Part shown: positions 52,850-62,679 of the stretch, in pieces
Layout: the number at the start of each line of letters is the position of its first letter
Position numbering within the stretch: position 1 is the stretch's first letter
Assembly: GCA_041694635.1 (NCBI GenBank)
Contig: JBDNHI010000010.1
Coordinates: 62,001-126,000, forward strand
DNA: 64,000 nt
Source of the DNA: UBA969 sp041694635
GTDB taxonomy: Bacteria; Planctomycetota; Planctomycetia; Gemmatales; Gemmataceae
Reading direction: 5' to 3'
Program-made: the position numbers and the translations under genes
Notes under the pieces: model-generated
Told to the model about the DNA's origin: nothing
Seen by the model: only the letters and a program-made list of their open reading frames with translations
The model's database searches: none

Positions 52850-54799
52850 ATGAAAGCAGAAACTAAGCCAAATCCTGAAGAAATCACCGCTTTAACCCCG
52901 TGGAGTACTTTATATCCGAACATAGATTCTGCTTTGGCAGAAGTAGCCCGACTTGAAGCGCTTCTGACCCTTCCCAAAGGGACTATCCATATTATTAGCG
53001 ATATCCACGGGGAGTTCACAAAGCTAAGGCATGTAATCAATAATTCTTCGGGTAAATTACGCCCTTTAGTTGAAGGCTTATTCGGGAACATAATGCCTCC
53101 TATGGAATTAAGAGAGTTTCTAACTTTAATATTTTATCCAAGAGAAATGCTTGATGCAATAAAACCAAGGTTAGAAGATATCAATTCGATACGCGAGTTT
53201 TGCCATAAGAACCTCAAACATTTATTTTCAATTCTTAGATTTCTTTCAAAAAGATATGGGCGTGAAAAAATCTTCAAGATTTCACCGATCGACTACCGCG
53301 ATCTTTTTATGGAATTATTGCACGAACCATCCGCCGATCGAGGCAATGAATATTATTCCGCACTAATCGACACCATTTTAGAAAATGGCAAAGGCCCTGA
53401 ATTAGTACACCTTACCGTTCGAGCTGTTCGAAACCTGGCAATCGATGAACTTATTATTGCGGGTGACTGTTGGGACCGGGGCCCACGGGGCGACAAGGTT
53501 GTTGATTACATGATGGTTCAACCCAATGTAGCATTTACTTGGGGAAACCACGATGCTGCTTGGCTGGGTGCCTGCCTTGGAAATGAAGCACTTATTGCAC
53601 ATGTCTGTCGTATTTCGATCCGCTACCGAAATCTACTTCAGCTTGAAGAAGGGTATGGAATTCCACTACAACCGCTGGAATACCTTGTGCGCCATGTTTA
53701 TAAAGATGACCCTGCATTGTGCTTTAAGCCGAAAGTTGAAGGATTAAGAGAGCCAATAATGCTGGCAAGAATGCAAAAGGCTGCTGCTGTCATGCAATAT
53801 AAACTTGAGGGAAAGATGCTCTCAAGAAGACCCGAATGGAACCTCCAACACCGCAGGATTTTTCATACCATTGACCAAACCAATGGTACAATTATGATCG
53901 ATGGCAAATTATGTAAGTTAAAAGATCGGTCGTTTCCTACCATCGACCCTAACAACCCTTATGAACTTTCAGCAGATGAGCAAATCTGTATGGAAAAACT
54001 CAAAACTTCTTTTTTATCTAGCGATAAACTTTTCAAGCATATGCGTTACTTGCGTGATAGTGGTTCCATGTACCTTATTCGTGATAACCATTTAATCATT
54101 CACGGTTGTGTTCCAGTGGATGCTTATGGGCAATTCCAATCACTTGTAGTTGATGGAATTCCGCGCAAAGGCAAAGACCTATACGATGTTTTAAATGAAC
54201 TTTTCGCCCGAGCGATTGAAAGCCCAACCGAATATGACTGCGATATGATGTGGTACTTATGGTGTGGTCCACAATCACCGCTTTTTGGAAAAGACCGTAT
54301 TGCAACGATGGAAATTGATCTAGTAGAAGAACACGAAACCCATGTAGAGGAAAAAAATGCATTTTTTGCACTTATGCACGATGCTGCTTTTTGTGATAAA
54401 ATAATGTTAGAATTTGGAGTAGACCCTGTTCCCGGACTTATTGTTAATGGCCATATCCCTGTAAAAATTGATAAGGGAGAATCTCCAATTAAGAAAAGTG
54501 GCAAAGCCATTACAATCGATGGAGCATTTTCTCGGATTTACGGCGACCACGGCTTCACACTTATCCTAGAACCCGAGGGGACTTTTCTTGCGAAGCATTA
54601 TCATTTTGAATCGGTAGATGCCGCAGTAAGAGATGGAGTAGATATTATTCCTTCCATTTCGGAAATTAGAAGATGGAACCCCCTTCGCAAGGTATCTCAA
54701 ACGGAGTCAGGTGACCAAATTCGGACTAGGATTGTAATCCTCAAAAAGCTGATAATTGCGTACCGTAAAAACCTTTTACAACAAGGAAGGTATTCCTAA
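52850..54799 (+). CDS. fbp: Fructose-1,6-bisphosphatase class III
   Basis: A 649-residue metallophosphatase-type FBPase converting fructose 1,6-bisphosphate to fructose 6-phosphate, a gluconeogenic step. The metal-binding motifs are SDIHGEF near 46, GDCWDRGPRGD near 205 and GNHDAAWLG near 227. Length and insert pattern match the class III (Bacillus Fbp) type. AGGAAG lies 8 bases before the ATG. Its stop codon is directly followed by the ATG of a GH13 gene (TAAATG), so the two are coupled. Confidence 0.93.
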   Translation: MKAETKPNPEEITALTPWSTLYPNIDSALAEVARLEALLTLPKGTIHIISDIHGEFTKLRHVINNSSGKLRPLVEGLFGNIMPPMELREFLTLIFYPREMLDAIKPRLEDINSIREFCHKNLKHLFSILRFLSKRYGREKIFKISPIDYRDLFMELLHEPSADRGNEYYSALIDTILENGKGPELVHLTVRAVRNLAIDELIIAGDCWDRGPRGDKVVDYMMVQPNVAFTWGNHDAAWLGACLGNEALIAHVCRISIRYRNLLQLEEGYGIPLQPLEYLVRHVYKDDPALCFKPKVEGLREPIMLARMQKAAAVMQYKLEGKMLSRRPEWNLQHRRIFHTIDQTNGTIMIDGKLCKLKDRSFPTIDPNNPYELSADEQICMEKLKTSFLSSDKLFKHMRYLRDSGSMYLIRDNHLIIHGCVPVDAYGQFQSLVVDGIPRKGKDLYDVLNELFARAIESPTEYDCDMMWYLWCGPQSPLFGKDRIATMEIDLVEEHETHVEEKNAFFALMHDAAFCDKIMLEFGVDPVPGLIVNGHIPVKIDKGESPIKKSGKAITIDGAFSRIYGDHGFTLILEPEGTFLAKHYHFESVDAAVRDGVDIIPSISEIRRWNPLRKVSQTESGDQIRTRIVILKKLIIAYRKNLLQQGRYS

Positions 54800-56305
54800 A
54801 TGAACAACGAATTAAGACCGTTTCTTTATGAAATAAATACAAGAGTTTATCTAAATGAACTTAGCAAAAACTTAAAAAAGCAGGCGACTTTATCGGATAT
54901 ACCTGATTCACTTTTTTTAAATCTTGCAAACAAAGGATTCGATTATATTTGGTTTCTCGGAATCTGGCAGATAGGCAAAGTAGGGCAAGTTGTCTCACAA
55001 TCGACCAAAGAATGGCAGTTAAGTTTTCGCAAATGCCTATCCGATTTAAACGAAAAAGATATTACTGGATCACCCTTTGCAATTCAAGCCTACAATGTTG
55101 ATTCATTGTTTGGTGGAGATTTGGAATTAGCTAAATTACGCATAAGAATGCAAAAATTTAACCTCAAACTTTGCCTAGACTTTGTACCTAATCACACTGC
55201 AATCGACCACCCTTGGGTAAATTCTCACCCTGATTTTTATATCCAAGGTTCCGAGCAAGATCTTCTTGACCAACCACAAAATTTCACCAAAGTTAATACT
55301 AACGGGGAATCCTTAATTCTGGCATATGGCAGGGACCCCTATTTCTCTGGTTGGCCCGACACCATTCAACTTAATTATTTTAATGCGAATTTTCAAAATG
55401 AAATGCTCCAAGTTGTTAAGAAAATTTCATCCCAATGCGATGCAGTTCGATGCGATATGGCAATGCTTGTACTTCCAGATGTTTTCAAAAAAACTTGGGG
55501 TGATCGGCCAAGATTTCAAAATCCAAGTTTTTCAGTTATTCCCTTTTGGCCTGTCGCCACCAAAGCAATTAAAGCGCAAAATGACAAATTTATTTTCATC
55601 GCAGAAGCCTATTGGGATCTTGAGTGGCAATTGCAGCATCAAGGGTTCGATTTCACTTATGATAAAAGACTTTACGACAGGCTTGCGCATGAAAATTCAG
55701 AATCGGTAAATTCTCATCTCCAAGCCGATTGGGATTACAGCAGAAAACTGGTTCGATTTCTTGAAAACCACGATGAGGAAAGGGCCTCTGATGTATTCTT
55801 TATGGAAAAACAACGGGCAGCGGCCTTAATAACTTTCTTTTCACCCGGACTTATGTTCTATCACGAAGGGGAGTTCGAGGGTTGGAAAAAACATGCCTCC
55901 GTTCACCTTAACAGAAGACCCGTTGAGAAAACTAATACCGATTTATTCGAATTTTATCAAAACCTTCTTGAGGCATTAAAAAAACCAGCAATCAAAACAA
56001 GTTCTTATCAGTTACTTTTTGCTAACCATTGCCACGCAAATAATCATTCTTCGAAAAGTTTTGTTTGTGCTTTGCGCACGAATGACTCGGGGCAAGCGAA
56101 CCTCGCAATTGTTAATTACAGTTCAAATCCAGCACAATGCTTCCTACCTATACCTTTAACCAACTTAAAATCAAAAATTTGTGTCTTAACAGATATGATG
56201 AGCGCACAAACTTATGAAAGAGATGGAGATAAACTTATTGGAGAAGGATTATTTCTTGATGTTCCTGCTTGGGGCTATCATCTTTTTGAAATCACACTCA
56301 AATAA
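54800..56305 (+). CDS. GH13 (alpha-amylase family) enzyme
   Basis: A 501-residue cytosolic enzyme of the GH13 clan. Conserved regions are visible: DFVPNHTA near 133, AVRCDMAML near 217 with the nucleophile Asp, FIAEAYWD near 277 with the acid/base Glu, and FLENHDEER near 320 with the third Asp. The N-terminal part (ELSKNLKKQATLSDIPD) and the overall length place it with small GH13 members of uncertain substrate (alpha-glucan, sucrose or glucosyl-compatible-solute turnover). It has no signal peptide. It follows fbp without a gap and precedes an MDR dehydrogenase by 17 bases. Confidence 0.88.
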   Translation: MNNELRPFLYEINTRVYLNELSKNLKKQATLSDIPDSLFLNLANKGFDYIWFLGIWQIGKVGQVVSQSTKEWQLSFRKCLSDLNEKDITGSPFAIQAYNVDSLFGGDLELAKLRIRMQKFNLKLCLDFVPNHTAIDHPWVNSHPDFYIQGSEQDLLDQPQNFTKVNTNGESLILAYGRDPYFSGWPDTIQLNYFNANFQNEMLQVVKKISSQCDAVRCDMAMLVLPDVFKKTWGDRPRFQNPSFSVIPFWPVATKAIKAQNDKFIFIAEAYWDLEWQLQHQGFDFTYDKRLYDRLAHENSESVNSHLQADWDYSRKLVRFLENHDEERASDVFFMEKQRAAALITFFSPGLMFYHEGEFEGWKKHASVHLNRRPVEKTNTDLFEFYQNLLEALKKPAIKTSSYQLLFANHCHANNHSSKSFVCALRTNDSGQANLAIVNYSSNPAQCFLPIPLTNLKSKICVLTDMMSAQTYERDGDKLIGEGLFLDVPAWGYHLFEITLK

Positions 56306-56322
56306 ATTTAATTAGGATTATT

Positions 56323-57330
56323 ATGAGAGCTTTTATGGTTCAGCCTGGGTTAGGAATTAAAAGAATCGAACAGGTTGAAGTTGAAAAACCATTTCTCAAA
56401 AAAGATGAAATGCTTCTGAAAATGCTTTCTTGGTCGTTAAATTATCGCGATTTACTTGTTGCAGATGGTCAATATGGCACCGGATTACCGACACCCCTTA
56501 TTCCCTTATCTGATGGCGTAGGAGAAATTGTAGAAATTGATGGAAGCGTAGGAGATTTCAAAATTGGACAGAGAGTAGCGTTATCATTTTTCCCAGAATG
56601 GGCTACGGGTTCTATTTCTTCCGAAAACACAAAACTGACCCTTGGTGGAACAACACAAGGATTACTTGCAGAATGTGTATCCTGCAAACATTCACAGATA
56701 GTAGCACTTCCGGAATTTCTTTCAAATGAAGAGGGGGCCACCCTTCCCTGCGCTGCATTAACCGCTTGGAATGCGTTATGTGAAGCTTCAACGCCCTATT
56801 CTGGAAAAAAGATTTTAACCCTAGGAAGTGGTGGTGTTTCTCTTTTCTCCATTCAATTTGCTAAATTATTAGGTTGCAAAGTAATTGCTATTTCACGAAG
56901 CCAAAACAACTTAAACAGGATGAAAGACTTAGGGCTGGATAATGGAGTCGAATCATCCTCGGTTATAAAATGGGGCGATGCCATTCGCAAATCAGTTTTT
57001 GGGGAAGTTGACCAAGCTATTGAGTTAGGGGGCGCCAGCACACTTCCCCAAACTATGAAAGCTACACGGATAGGGGGCGAAATCAGCCTTATTGGAGTTC
57101 TAGGTGGCAACGATAAAGAATTTAATCCGATGCCAATTATTATGAAATCTCTTAAGCTTCAAGGAATCTTTGTTGGTTCAATATCTATGTTTAAAAGAAT
57201 GAATCAAGCAATTGAATCTAGCAAGCTAAAACCTGTGATAGATAAGGTTTTTAAATTTAAAAATGCGGTTGATGCATTTGTTTATATGTCGCAAGGTAAT
57301 CATTTTGGAAAAATCTGTCTTAGCATTTAA
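56323..57330 (+). CDS. Zinc-independent MDR alcohol dehydrogenase / quinone oxidoreductase-like
   Basis: A 335-residue MDR oxidoreductase. The NAD(P) motif GSGGVSLFSIQFAKLLG is near residue 168, and the N-terminal catalytic domain has SLNYRDLLVADGQYG. The structural and catalytic zinc cysteines typical of zinc alcohol dehydrogenases are not seen, as in quinone oxidoreductase type members. The substrate is unknown; in this operon (fbp, GH13, MDR) it might handle a sugar or an aldehyde, but this is inference. Confidence 0.85.
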   Translation: MRAFMVQPGLGIKRIEQVEVEKPFLKKDEMLLKMLSWSLNYRDLLVADGQYGTGLPTPLIPLSDGVGEIVEIDGSVGDFKIGQRVALSFFPEWATGSISSENTKLTLGGTTQGLLAECVSCKHSQIVALPEFLSNEEGATLPCAALTAWNALCEASTPYSGKKILTLGSGGVSLFSIQFAKLLGCKVIAISRSQNNLNRMKDLGLDNGVESSSVIKWGDAIRKSVFGEVDQAIELGGASTLPQTMKATRIGGEISLIGVLGGNDKEFNPMPIIMKSLKLQGIFVGSISMFKRMNQAIESSKLKPVIDKVFKFKNAVDAFVYMSQGNHFGKICLSI

Positions 57331-57372
57331 TAAGTTTGATTGGATGAGGAATTTCAATGCCATCGTAAATAC

Positions 57373-58410
57373 TTAATAATTATCAATGACTTGGCCATCA
57401 TCTTTAATGCTAAGCCATTTCAGCGTATCAAAACTCATAGAATTCGTTAAAAAAGCTACACTTCCATCACAACGCAAAATACTTGCCCCTCCGGTATGTG
57501 CTGATTGTATCGGGGTATTCCAGCCATACCGTCCGATACCATCGCTAGCGGATTGGCGGTTTTTAGTTCCAATTGGCCACCTGATAGTAACAATAGAAGC
57601 AGATTCAGTAAGACCGCTACCTTCGATGGCCGGAACCCCTGTGGAAGCACCCGTCCAAATGCCTGCCCGCTTTGCCATTCGAATATCAAGTTGATTAGAA
57701 GCTGCTTGACATCCAGCATACCCCGGAGTTGTGCCCCAATCACTTTGCTCCCCAACCATAATTGTATTAGAACTTCCATCTGTTATATCGGCAAAACGAA
57801 CTTTACTACCTGGGTAGAGAACGCCGTTAGAAGCTGCAAAACCACCCCTGTGGCAAAAGATTGGAGCGCCATTTCCTGTATAATCAGCAACACGCTTTCC
57901 GCCAGTAGGATCTGTAAAATTAGCAGAACTTGTAGAAGCCCCCATAATACCGACATAATTACCTGTAAGTATTTGTACGCTCGTTGCAGCATCTTCGGGT
58001 ACCATCATAGAAGGCATAGGGCTAGATGGACAGACATAAATTGGGACAACCATGTTATTAAAAAGATCCCTATTTTGCAAAGCTTGAGGGTTAGGAACAT
58101 AAGTCGTTGCTTTTGGGTCTAAAAGGTTAAAGGCGTTCGATTGTTCAACATAAGGCATAATGATTGCAGCCCAACCATAAGTCCAAGTTCCAGTAGCACC
58201 AGCGGGAAAGGTAGAATTCGCCCCGTGATAGCCCTGCATTGCTAACCCGATTTGCTTCAAGTTATTTTGGCATTTCATCCGAGCAGCAGCTTCTCGAACT
58301 TTTTGCACTGCGGGCAACAACAGCCCTATAAGAATGGCGATAATTGCAATTACAACAAGCAATTCAATGAGTGTAAATCCTGATAAATTACGACTTTTAG
58401 AAATTTTCAT
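57373..58410 (-). CDS. DUF1559 prepilin-like protein (H-X9-DG)
   Basis: A 345-residue protein of the very abundant planctomycete DUF1559 family. It has a type IV prepilin-like leader: SGFTLIELL with cleavage after Gly11, then a hydrophobic helix (12-35). The C-terminal H-X9-DG motif is present as HTGGASILRCDG, followed by SVAFLTNSMS. The central part is a beta-rich domain with four or more Cys. The function is unknown; secretion-system pseudopilin or surface protein roles are proposed. GGGAG lies five bases before the ATG. It is on the same strand as the large secreted protein gene upstream, 161 bases away. Confidence 0.93.
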   Translation of the reverse strand: MKISKSRNLSGFTLIELLVVIAIIAILIGLLLPAVQKVREAAARMKCQNNLKQIGLAMQGYHGANSTFPAGATGTWTYGWAAIIMPYVEQSNAFNLLDPKATTYVPNPQALQNRDLFNNMVVPIYVCPSSPMPSMMVPEDAATSVQILTGNYVGIMGASTSSANFTDPTGGKRVADYTGNGAPIFCHRGGFAASNGVLYPGSKVRFADITDGSSNTIMVGEQSDWGTTPGYAGCQAASNQLDIRMAKRAGIWTGASTGVPAIEGSGLTESASIVTIRWPIGTKNRQSASDGIGRYGWNTPIQSAHTGGASILRCDGSVAFLTNSMSFDTLKWLSIKDDGQVIDNY

Positions 58411-58571
58411 CTGAAACTCCCAAACAGAGAGCGATTTAATAAAGGAAGGAATATGAGTGTAATTTATTTTTTAAATAAATGCTATTATAATTTTAAATAT
58501 ATCTAAAATTAAATCAAATTATTTAACTCTTAATAGCAAGTTCTACATGAGGTCTCCTCATTTATCTTACT

Positions 58572-61500
58572 TTATTTATTTTCAATCTCATAAATATGTA
58601 ATGCTACCGGGGCATTTCCATAACCAAGCCGTTCTCCCCCATAGCGCTGGTACAGGTCAACACCCGAAAAATCATCGATAAAAAAACCATCATCCGCAAT
58701 AATAGTACGGTCTTCAAATAACACTTTGATAGCAGTTCCTTTTTTCAAACCTGCGACTGAGATCTTAGTTGTAGGAAGGCTTGCTGGATTTGGCCTATCT
58801 TCGTGTTCACCAAAGATAATAGTTTCCTTTCCATCGGGAGTAACGAGACAAGTATGAGCCCACCAAACACGGCCACCATCGTGGGCAAATGCCACCCCTT
58901 CAATCAATTTTTCACCTGCCCCGATTTTCTGGAGAGGGATTTCTAATTTAACCCATTCTCCAGCAGAGGGAAGTTTTCCCATAGGGACAGCGACGCTTGG
59001 CAGAAAGGCTAAAGCGTAAGGCGCCACTTTATCTCCCCATCCTAAAAAGCCCCGAGCATGGCGATAAAAAGTACGCAAAAACCAGAAGGCTTTTTCATTA
59101 TTATTGCGTAAGGATGCTAGATCGACTTCGCCCCAAGAAGCGGCATAAGTCCAACGGCCGTCTGCTTTCACAAGCGCTAATAAGTTCTTAGAGGGAGCAT
59201 TAGAATCAATTTTCACCCAGGAAACAAGCTTTGTATCTTTGGGCCATTTGGCCGCATTTACGAGATACTGATTACCGTGGGGCACCCAAGAAAGCGAAGA
59301 AGGCTCATTGCCTGGAGCGTGATAGCCATCCGATTCATCGCGAAAAATATGAGGATCCATAGTAACTCTTGCTTTTCCTACGGGAGATTCTTCGGTAGTT
59401 TTTTTATAGTTTCCAAAGGAAAGGGCGTGGGTAGTAGCTGCAACGATAAGGGTTTTATTACCAGCCTTTCGCACCATATTTTCTAGAGGAGGATCAATCG
59501 TTACCATAGGAGTTTTTTCATAGGAATAAATAAGGGGTTGCAAACTACGAATTTCTGCTTGTAAGCCACGAAAAGTTGAAGGATCGGCTGGGCCGTGGGC
59601 TACTTGCCAACCTCTTGCGCCCCGCATTAGCTCGACAAAGATGTGGTAACGCCAGCGTTCGAAAGGAACGCTTTCGTACATTTGAGGACGAAGCCAGATA
59701 GATTTTTTCTGGCCAGCAATTAGGGGCTGAAGATCGGTATGAAGGGGAGCAGGATACCAAGGCTCGGTCTCTGGATCGAAGACATCAAAAAAAGTCGCCC
59801 GTTCAAATTCTAAACGATTCCAATAACCGCCATGACCTACCATTACAGGTTTACCCGTTGCTTGCCTTAACAAATCGACATCGGCTTTTACTTCATCAAG
59901 TTGCTTTTGAGTCATAGGAGTAAAGTAAGCAAAAGTTTCTTCCGGACCGGGGGAAACAGTAGCCACCATAGGAGCAGAGCCTAAATACTTAAGGTGATCA
60001 AGTGGCCAAGGCTTAGTTTTGGGTGGCATAAATGCTGTCGAGGTATAAAGACCTTTTTTCCAAAGTGCTTCGAGTTGAACTTGAGTGTAAAATTTGGGTA
60101 TTTCTACCTGTCGCTCGCAATTCGTATCCCAAAGTGCCCGGTTCAAAAGGTTTCCACCATACCTGTCATAAAGTGCCCAAGGCTTAAGGTTAGATAAATC
60201 ATAGAACTTGCCTGAATCTGCAGGCCCGTCATAAACAGGGTTATGTCCATAGGCAACTCCCCAAGGCATCCACGGTTTTCCATTAACAAGGAAGTCACCA
60301 AACTCGTTGATTTGGACTTTTTCGATAGCAGGTAGTGGGGCATCGTGAGCCAACCTACAAAATGGCGCTGATTTCACACTAACCAATGATTTTCCTTCTA
60401 AATCAATAACAGTACATTGAACCAACCAATCTCGATTTGGTTTATCAAATGGATGCAAAGGAAGAAAAGAAACATCAAGGTCCGTAACTAAGAGGTTCCG
60501 AAAATCATCTAAAACACCGATTGGAATTTTTTTCCGTTGTAGCGCAATGGTTTCGGTATCAGCAGGAATAGTAAATGTTTTAATTATCTTACCATTCGAC
60601 TTAGTAAGAATTTCTAGTTTCAATTCCTTGACACGAGAAAGTTCTGTATAGGATAGGCCAAGATTAACTTTTACAAATTGTTTCTGTTCTGGTTGTAAAT
60701 AAAGAGAACCTAATTCTAAATCAATTGGAACGGTCCAATTAGCAACGGCGTAGTTCGAAGAAGATATGACATTCTTTTTTGAGTCAAGAAGCGAGAGAGT
60801 AAAAGGTTTTTCATAATAAGCACGGCCAAGACCAAGCAAGGAATAGGAAAGGGTAACCGGTACACTTTTTCCTTTCGAAACTTTGGTAAGCAAACTAAAA
60901 ACAGGAACATCCTCGGTGCCATCAGCCCAATTCATTTTCAAATAAAAATCAGAATCAGCATTTGGATTAGTAATCTGAGCGGTGATTTGATTACGGCCAA
61001 AAAGTTGCTCCCCAAGATCCAACTTCTCTAAATGTACTTTGTTTACAATCGTAGCCTTTGGAACTACTACTACCCCTCTGCTTAAAAGTTCGGTAGCACT
61101 ACTTTCAGGCTCAAAAACTTCAACATCATCCCACCAAACAATGCCCATAGCATTTTGCTGAGGTTGGTGCCCAGTTCCTCCTAGCGTATAACCATTCATT
61201 CCGCGCGCACAAAGTTTAATTCGAATCGATTTCAACGGGGTTGTCGATAAAAAAACCTGCCTAATTTGGCGCCAATCTGAAGTACCAAATGATAGCGGAT
61301 TCTTGTAAATATAATTAAAACCATTTAACCTTTGGCCATTTTCGTCTTCGGCATCAAGTTGGAGCATACAAAGCTGGTGAGTCTTGATCCACGCACGAAC
61401 TTCGACAAGACGGGGCTCTTTTTGATTTAAAATAATGGGTGAACTGACAACACAAGTTTCATCCCCTGTTGGAATATTCATTTGCAAAGATGCATTACCC

Positions 61501-62516
61501 AAGTGAGGGGTAAGGTTATCAATTAAAGTAGTACCGCGATTCTCGGAATTGCTATTATGCCAAGTATTAAAAATATAGTAGATACCGGGAGGGAAATAAC
61601 GAAATCGTTGGGGCTTGGACCAACCAGAAGGGTAGGATTTTTCATTCGCTTCAAATCCGCCGTTGGCAAGAAGATTAGAAGCGGCAGGGCCAGATTCATT
61701 TAGCGAAGCCTGTAGAATTTGAACAGAACCCATTTTACCTGATGCATAAATGATGTCACAAACGACAGATAAGGGCAACTTAGCTCCCAGCGTTAAATAG
61801 GTTTTATCTTTTTTAGCAGATTCAAACCAAAGCTCGGCAGGTAGTTTTACCTCAACTGTTTTTTCAGCATAAGTTCCTTCTGGGACGAAAGCATTTATTG
61901 AAGTTACAAATGTTTTCGAAGCAGGGGCATCATAAGAAACAACATTCGACCACTTAATCGCAATGGATACCGCATCTTTGGGCACATCTTTACCCGAAAT
62001 TTTTACACTAAATGTAAGGTCTCTTACCATAGTAAGTGGTTGGGAGATATAAACGGGATCGACTCTCGGGAAGCCACCTGCATCGGGCCAACCTTCCAGC
62101 TTTTTTGGATTATGAATTGCGACCCAGTTTACTGCCTGAGAAACAGTAGATGGCGAACTTAGCACAACCGAACGCTGACCCCTAGGTTTATCCGCATCAC
62201 GCCATTCCCAATTGCCATTAAAACGCCAACCATCAGGGTTATAATCCCTACGGTTGAAAACCTCGGTTGTGTAATTCCAATGGTGATTTTTTAGTTCGGG
62301 CAGATGAGTAATCCAATCGTCCTGAAAATCACCATTTCGAAGAAGATTGCCTTGCCCGAATGAAGTACTTGCAGGAAGAAGGATTACAGCAAGGCAGCAA
62401 ACGAAGCTTATTGCACTTAAAAATAAAGGCATTGAAGACTTCAACCTAGATTTTACCTTTTTAAGGAATGATGGCAGGGTTACTTTCACAAAACCAATAC
62501 TGGTATACTGAACCAT
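58572..62516 (-). CDS. Large secreted modular protein with GH-like domain
   Basis: A 1,314-residue exported protein. The N-terminus is long and basic (about 30 residues) before a signal-peptide core (FLSAISFVCCLAVILL, cleavage near SFG-Q). Two similar modules follow that each open with LLRNGDF or LLANGGFE, as in carbohydrate-binding (CBM4/CBM_4_9-like) domains; then Ig-like beta regions; from about residue 755 a TIM-barrel-like section begins (FLVNGKPWMPWGVAYGHN), with FDVFDPETEPWY near 910 as a catalytic-region candidate; a C-terminal beta domain ends with DRTIIADDGFFIDDF. I infer a polysaccharide-acting enzyme. The start at 62516 has AAAGGA seven bases upstream. Substrate and family cannot be named. 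Confidence 0.75.
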   Translation of the reverse strand: MVQYTSIGFVKVTLPSFLKKVKSRLKSSMPLFLSAISFVCCLAVILLPASTSFGQGNLLRNGDFQDDWITHLPELKNHHWNYTTEVFNRRDYNPDGWRFNGNWEWRDADKPRGQRSVVLSSPSTVSQAVNWVAIHNPKKLEGWPDAGGFPRVDPVYISQPLTMVRDLTFSVKISGKDVPKDAVSIAIKWSNVVSYDAPASKTFVTSINAFVPEGTYAEKTVEVKLPAELWFESAKKDKTYLTLGAKLPLSVVCDIIYASGKMGSVQILQASLNESGPAASNLLANGGFEANEKSYPSGWSKPQRFRYFPPGIYYIFNTWHNSNSENRGTTLIDNLTPHLGNASLQMNIPTGDETCVVSSPIILNQKEPRLVEVRAWIKTHQLCMLQLDAEDENGQRLNGFNYIYKNPLSFGTSDWRQIRQVFLSTTPLKSIRIKLCARGMNGYTLGGTGHQPQQNAMGIVWWDDVEVFEPESSATELLSRGVVVVPKATIVNKVHLEKLDLGEQLFGRNQITAQITNPNADSDFYLKMNWADGTEDVPVFSLLTKVSKGKSVPVTLSYSLLGLGRAYYEKPFTLSLLDSKKNVISSSNYAVANWTVPIDLELGSLYLQPEQKQFVKVNLGLSYTELSRVKELKLEILTKSNGKIIKTFTIPADTETIALQRKKIPIGVLDDFRNLLVTDLDVSFLPLHPFDKPNRDWLVQCTVIDLEGKSLVSVKSAPFCRLAHDAPLPAIEKVQINEFGDFLVNGKPWMPWGVAYGHNPVYDGPADSGKFYDLSNLKPWALYDRYGGNLLNRALWDTNCERQVEIPKFYTQVQLEALWKKGLYTSTAFMPPKTKPWPLDHLKYLGSAPMVATVSPGPEETFAYFTPMTQKQLDEVKADVDLLRQATGKPVMVGHGGYWNRLEFERATFFDVFDPETEPWYPAPLHTDLQPLIAGQKKSIWLRPQMYESVPFERWRYHIFVELMRGARGWQVAHGPADPSTFRGLQAEIRSLQPLIYSYEKTPMVTIDPPLENMVRKAGNKTLIVAATTHALSFGNYKKTTEESPVGKARVTMDPHIFRDESDGYHAPGNEPSSLSWVPHGNQYLVNAAKWPKDTKLVSWVKIDSNAPSKNLLALVKADGRWTYAASWGEVDLASLRNNNEKAFWFLRTFYRHARGFLGWGDKVAPYALAFLPSVAVPMGKLPSAGEWVKLEIPLQKIGAGEKLIEGVAFAHDGGRVWWAHTCLVTPDGKETIIFGEHEDRPNPASLPTTKISVAGLKKGTAIKVLFEDRTIIADDGFFIDDFSGVDLYQRYGGERLGYGNAPVALHIYEIENK

Positions 62517-62679
62517 GGTTCCATCCTTTAAAAAATAGCATAACGCACAAGGTGGGGAATCGACTCGGAATTTATAAACTTGAACAAAAGAAGAAATTTT
62601 ATCTTAAACTGTCTAATCTTTTATGCAACAAATAAAACAAAATATTTAATGCGACCATTACTTATTTCACGATACATTA

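Noticed and set aside
52850..54799. Class III FBPase as a general metallophosphatase (Ser/Thr phosphatase)
   Set aside because: The length (649) and inserts around the GDxxDRGP and GNHD motifs fit class III FBPase better than the 220-residue PrpA/PrpB-type phosphatases.
58547..58561. Hairpin ATGAGG/CCTCAT after the 1,314-residue gene
   Set aside because: Only a 6-bp stem, with no T-run on the minus strand; not supported as a terminator.
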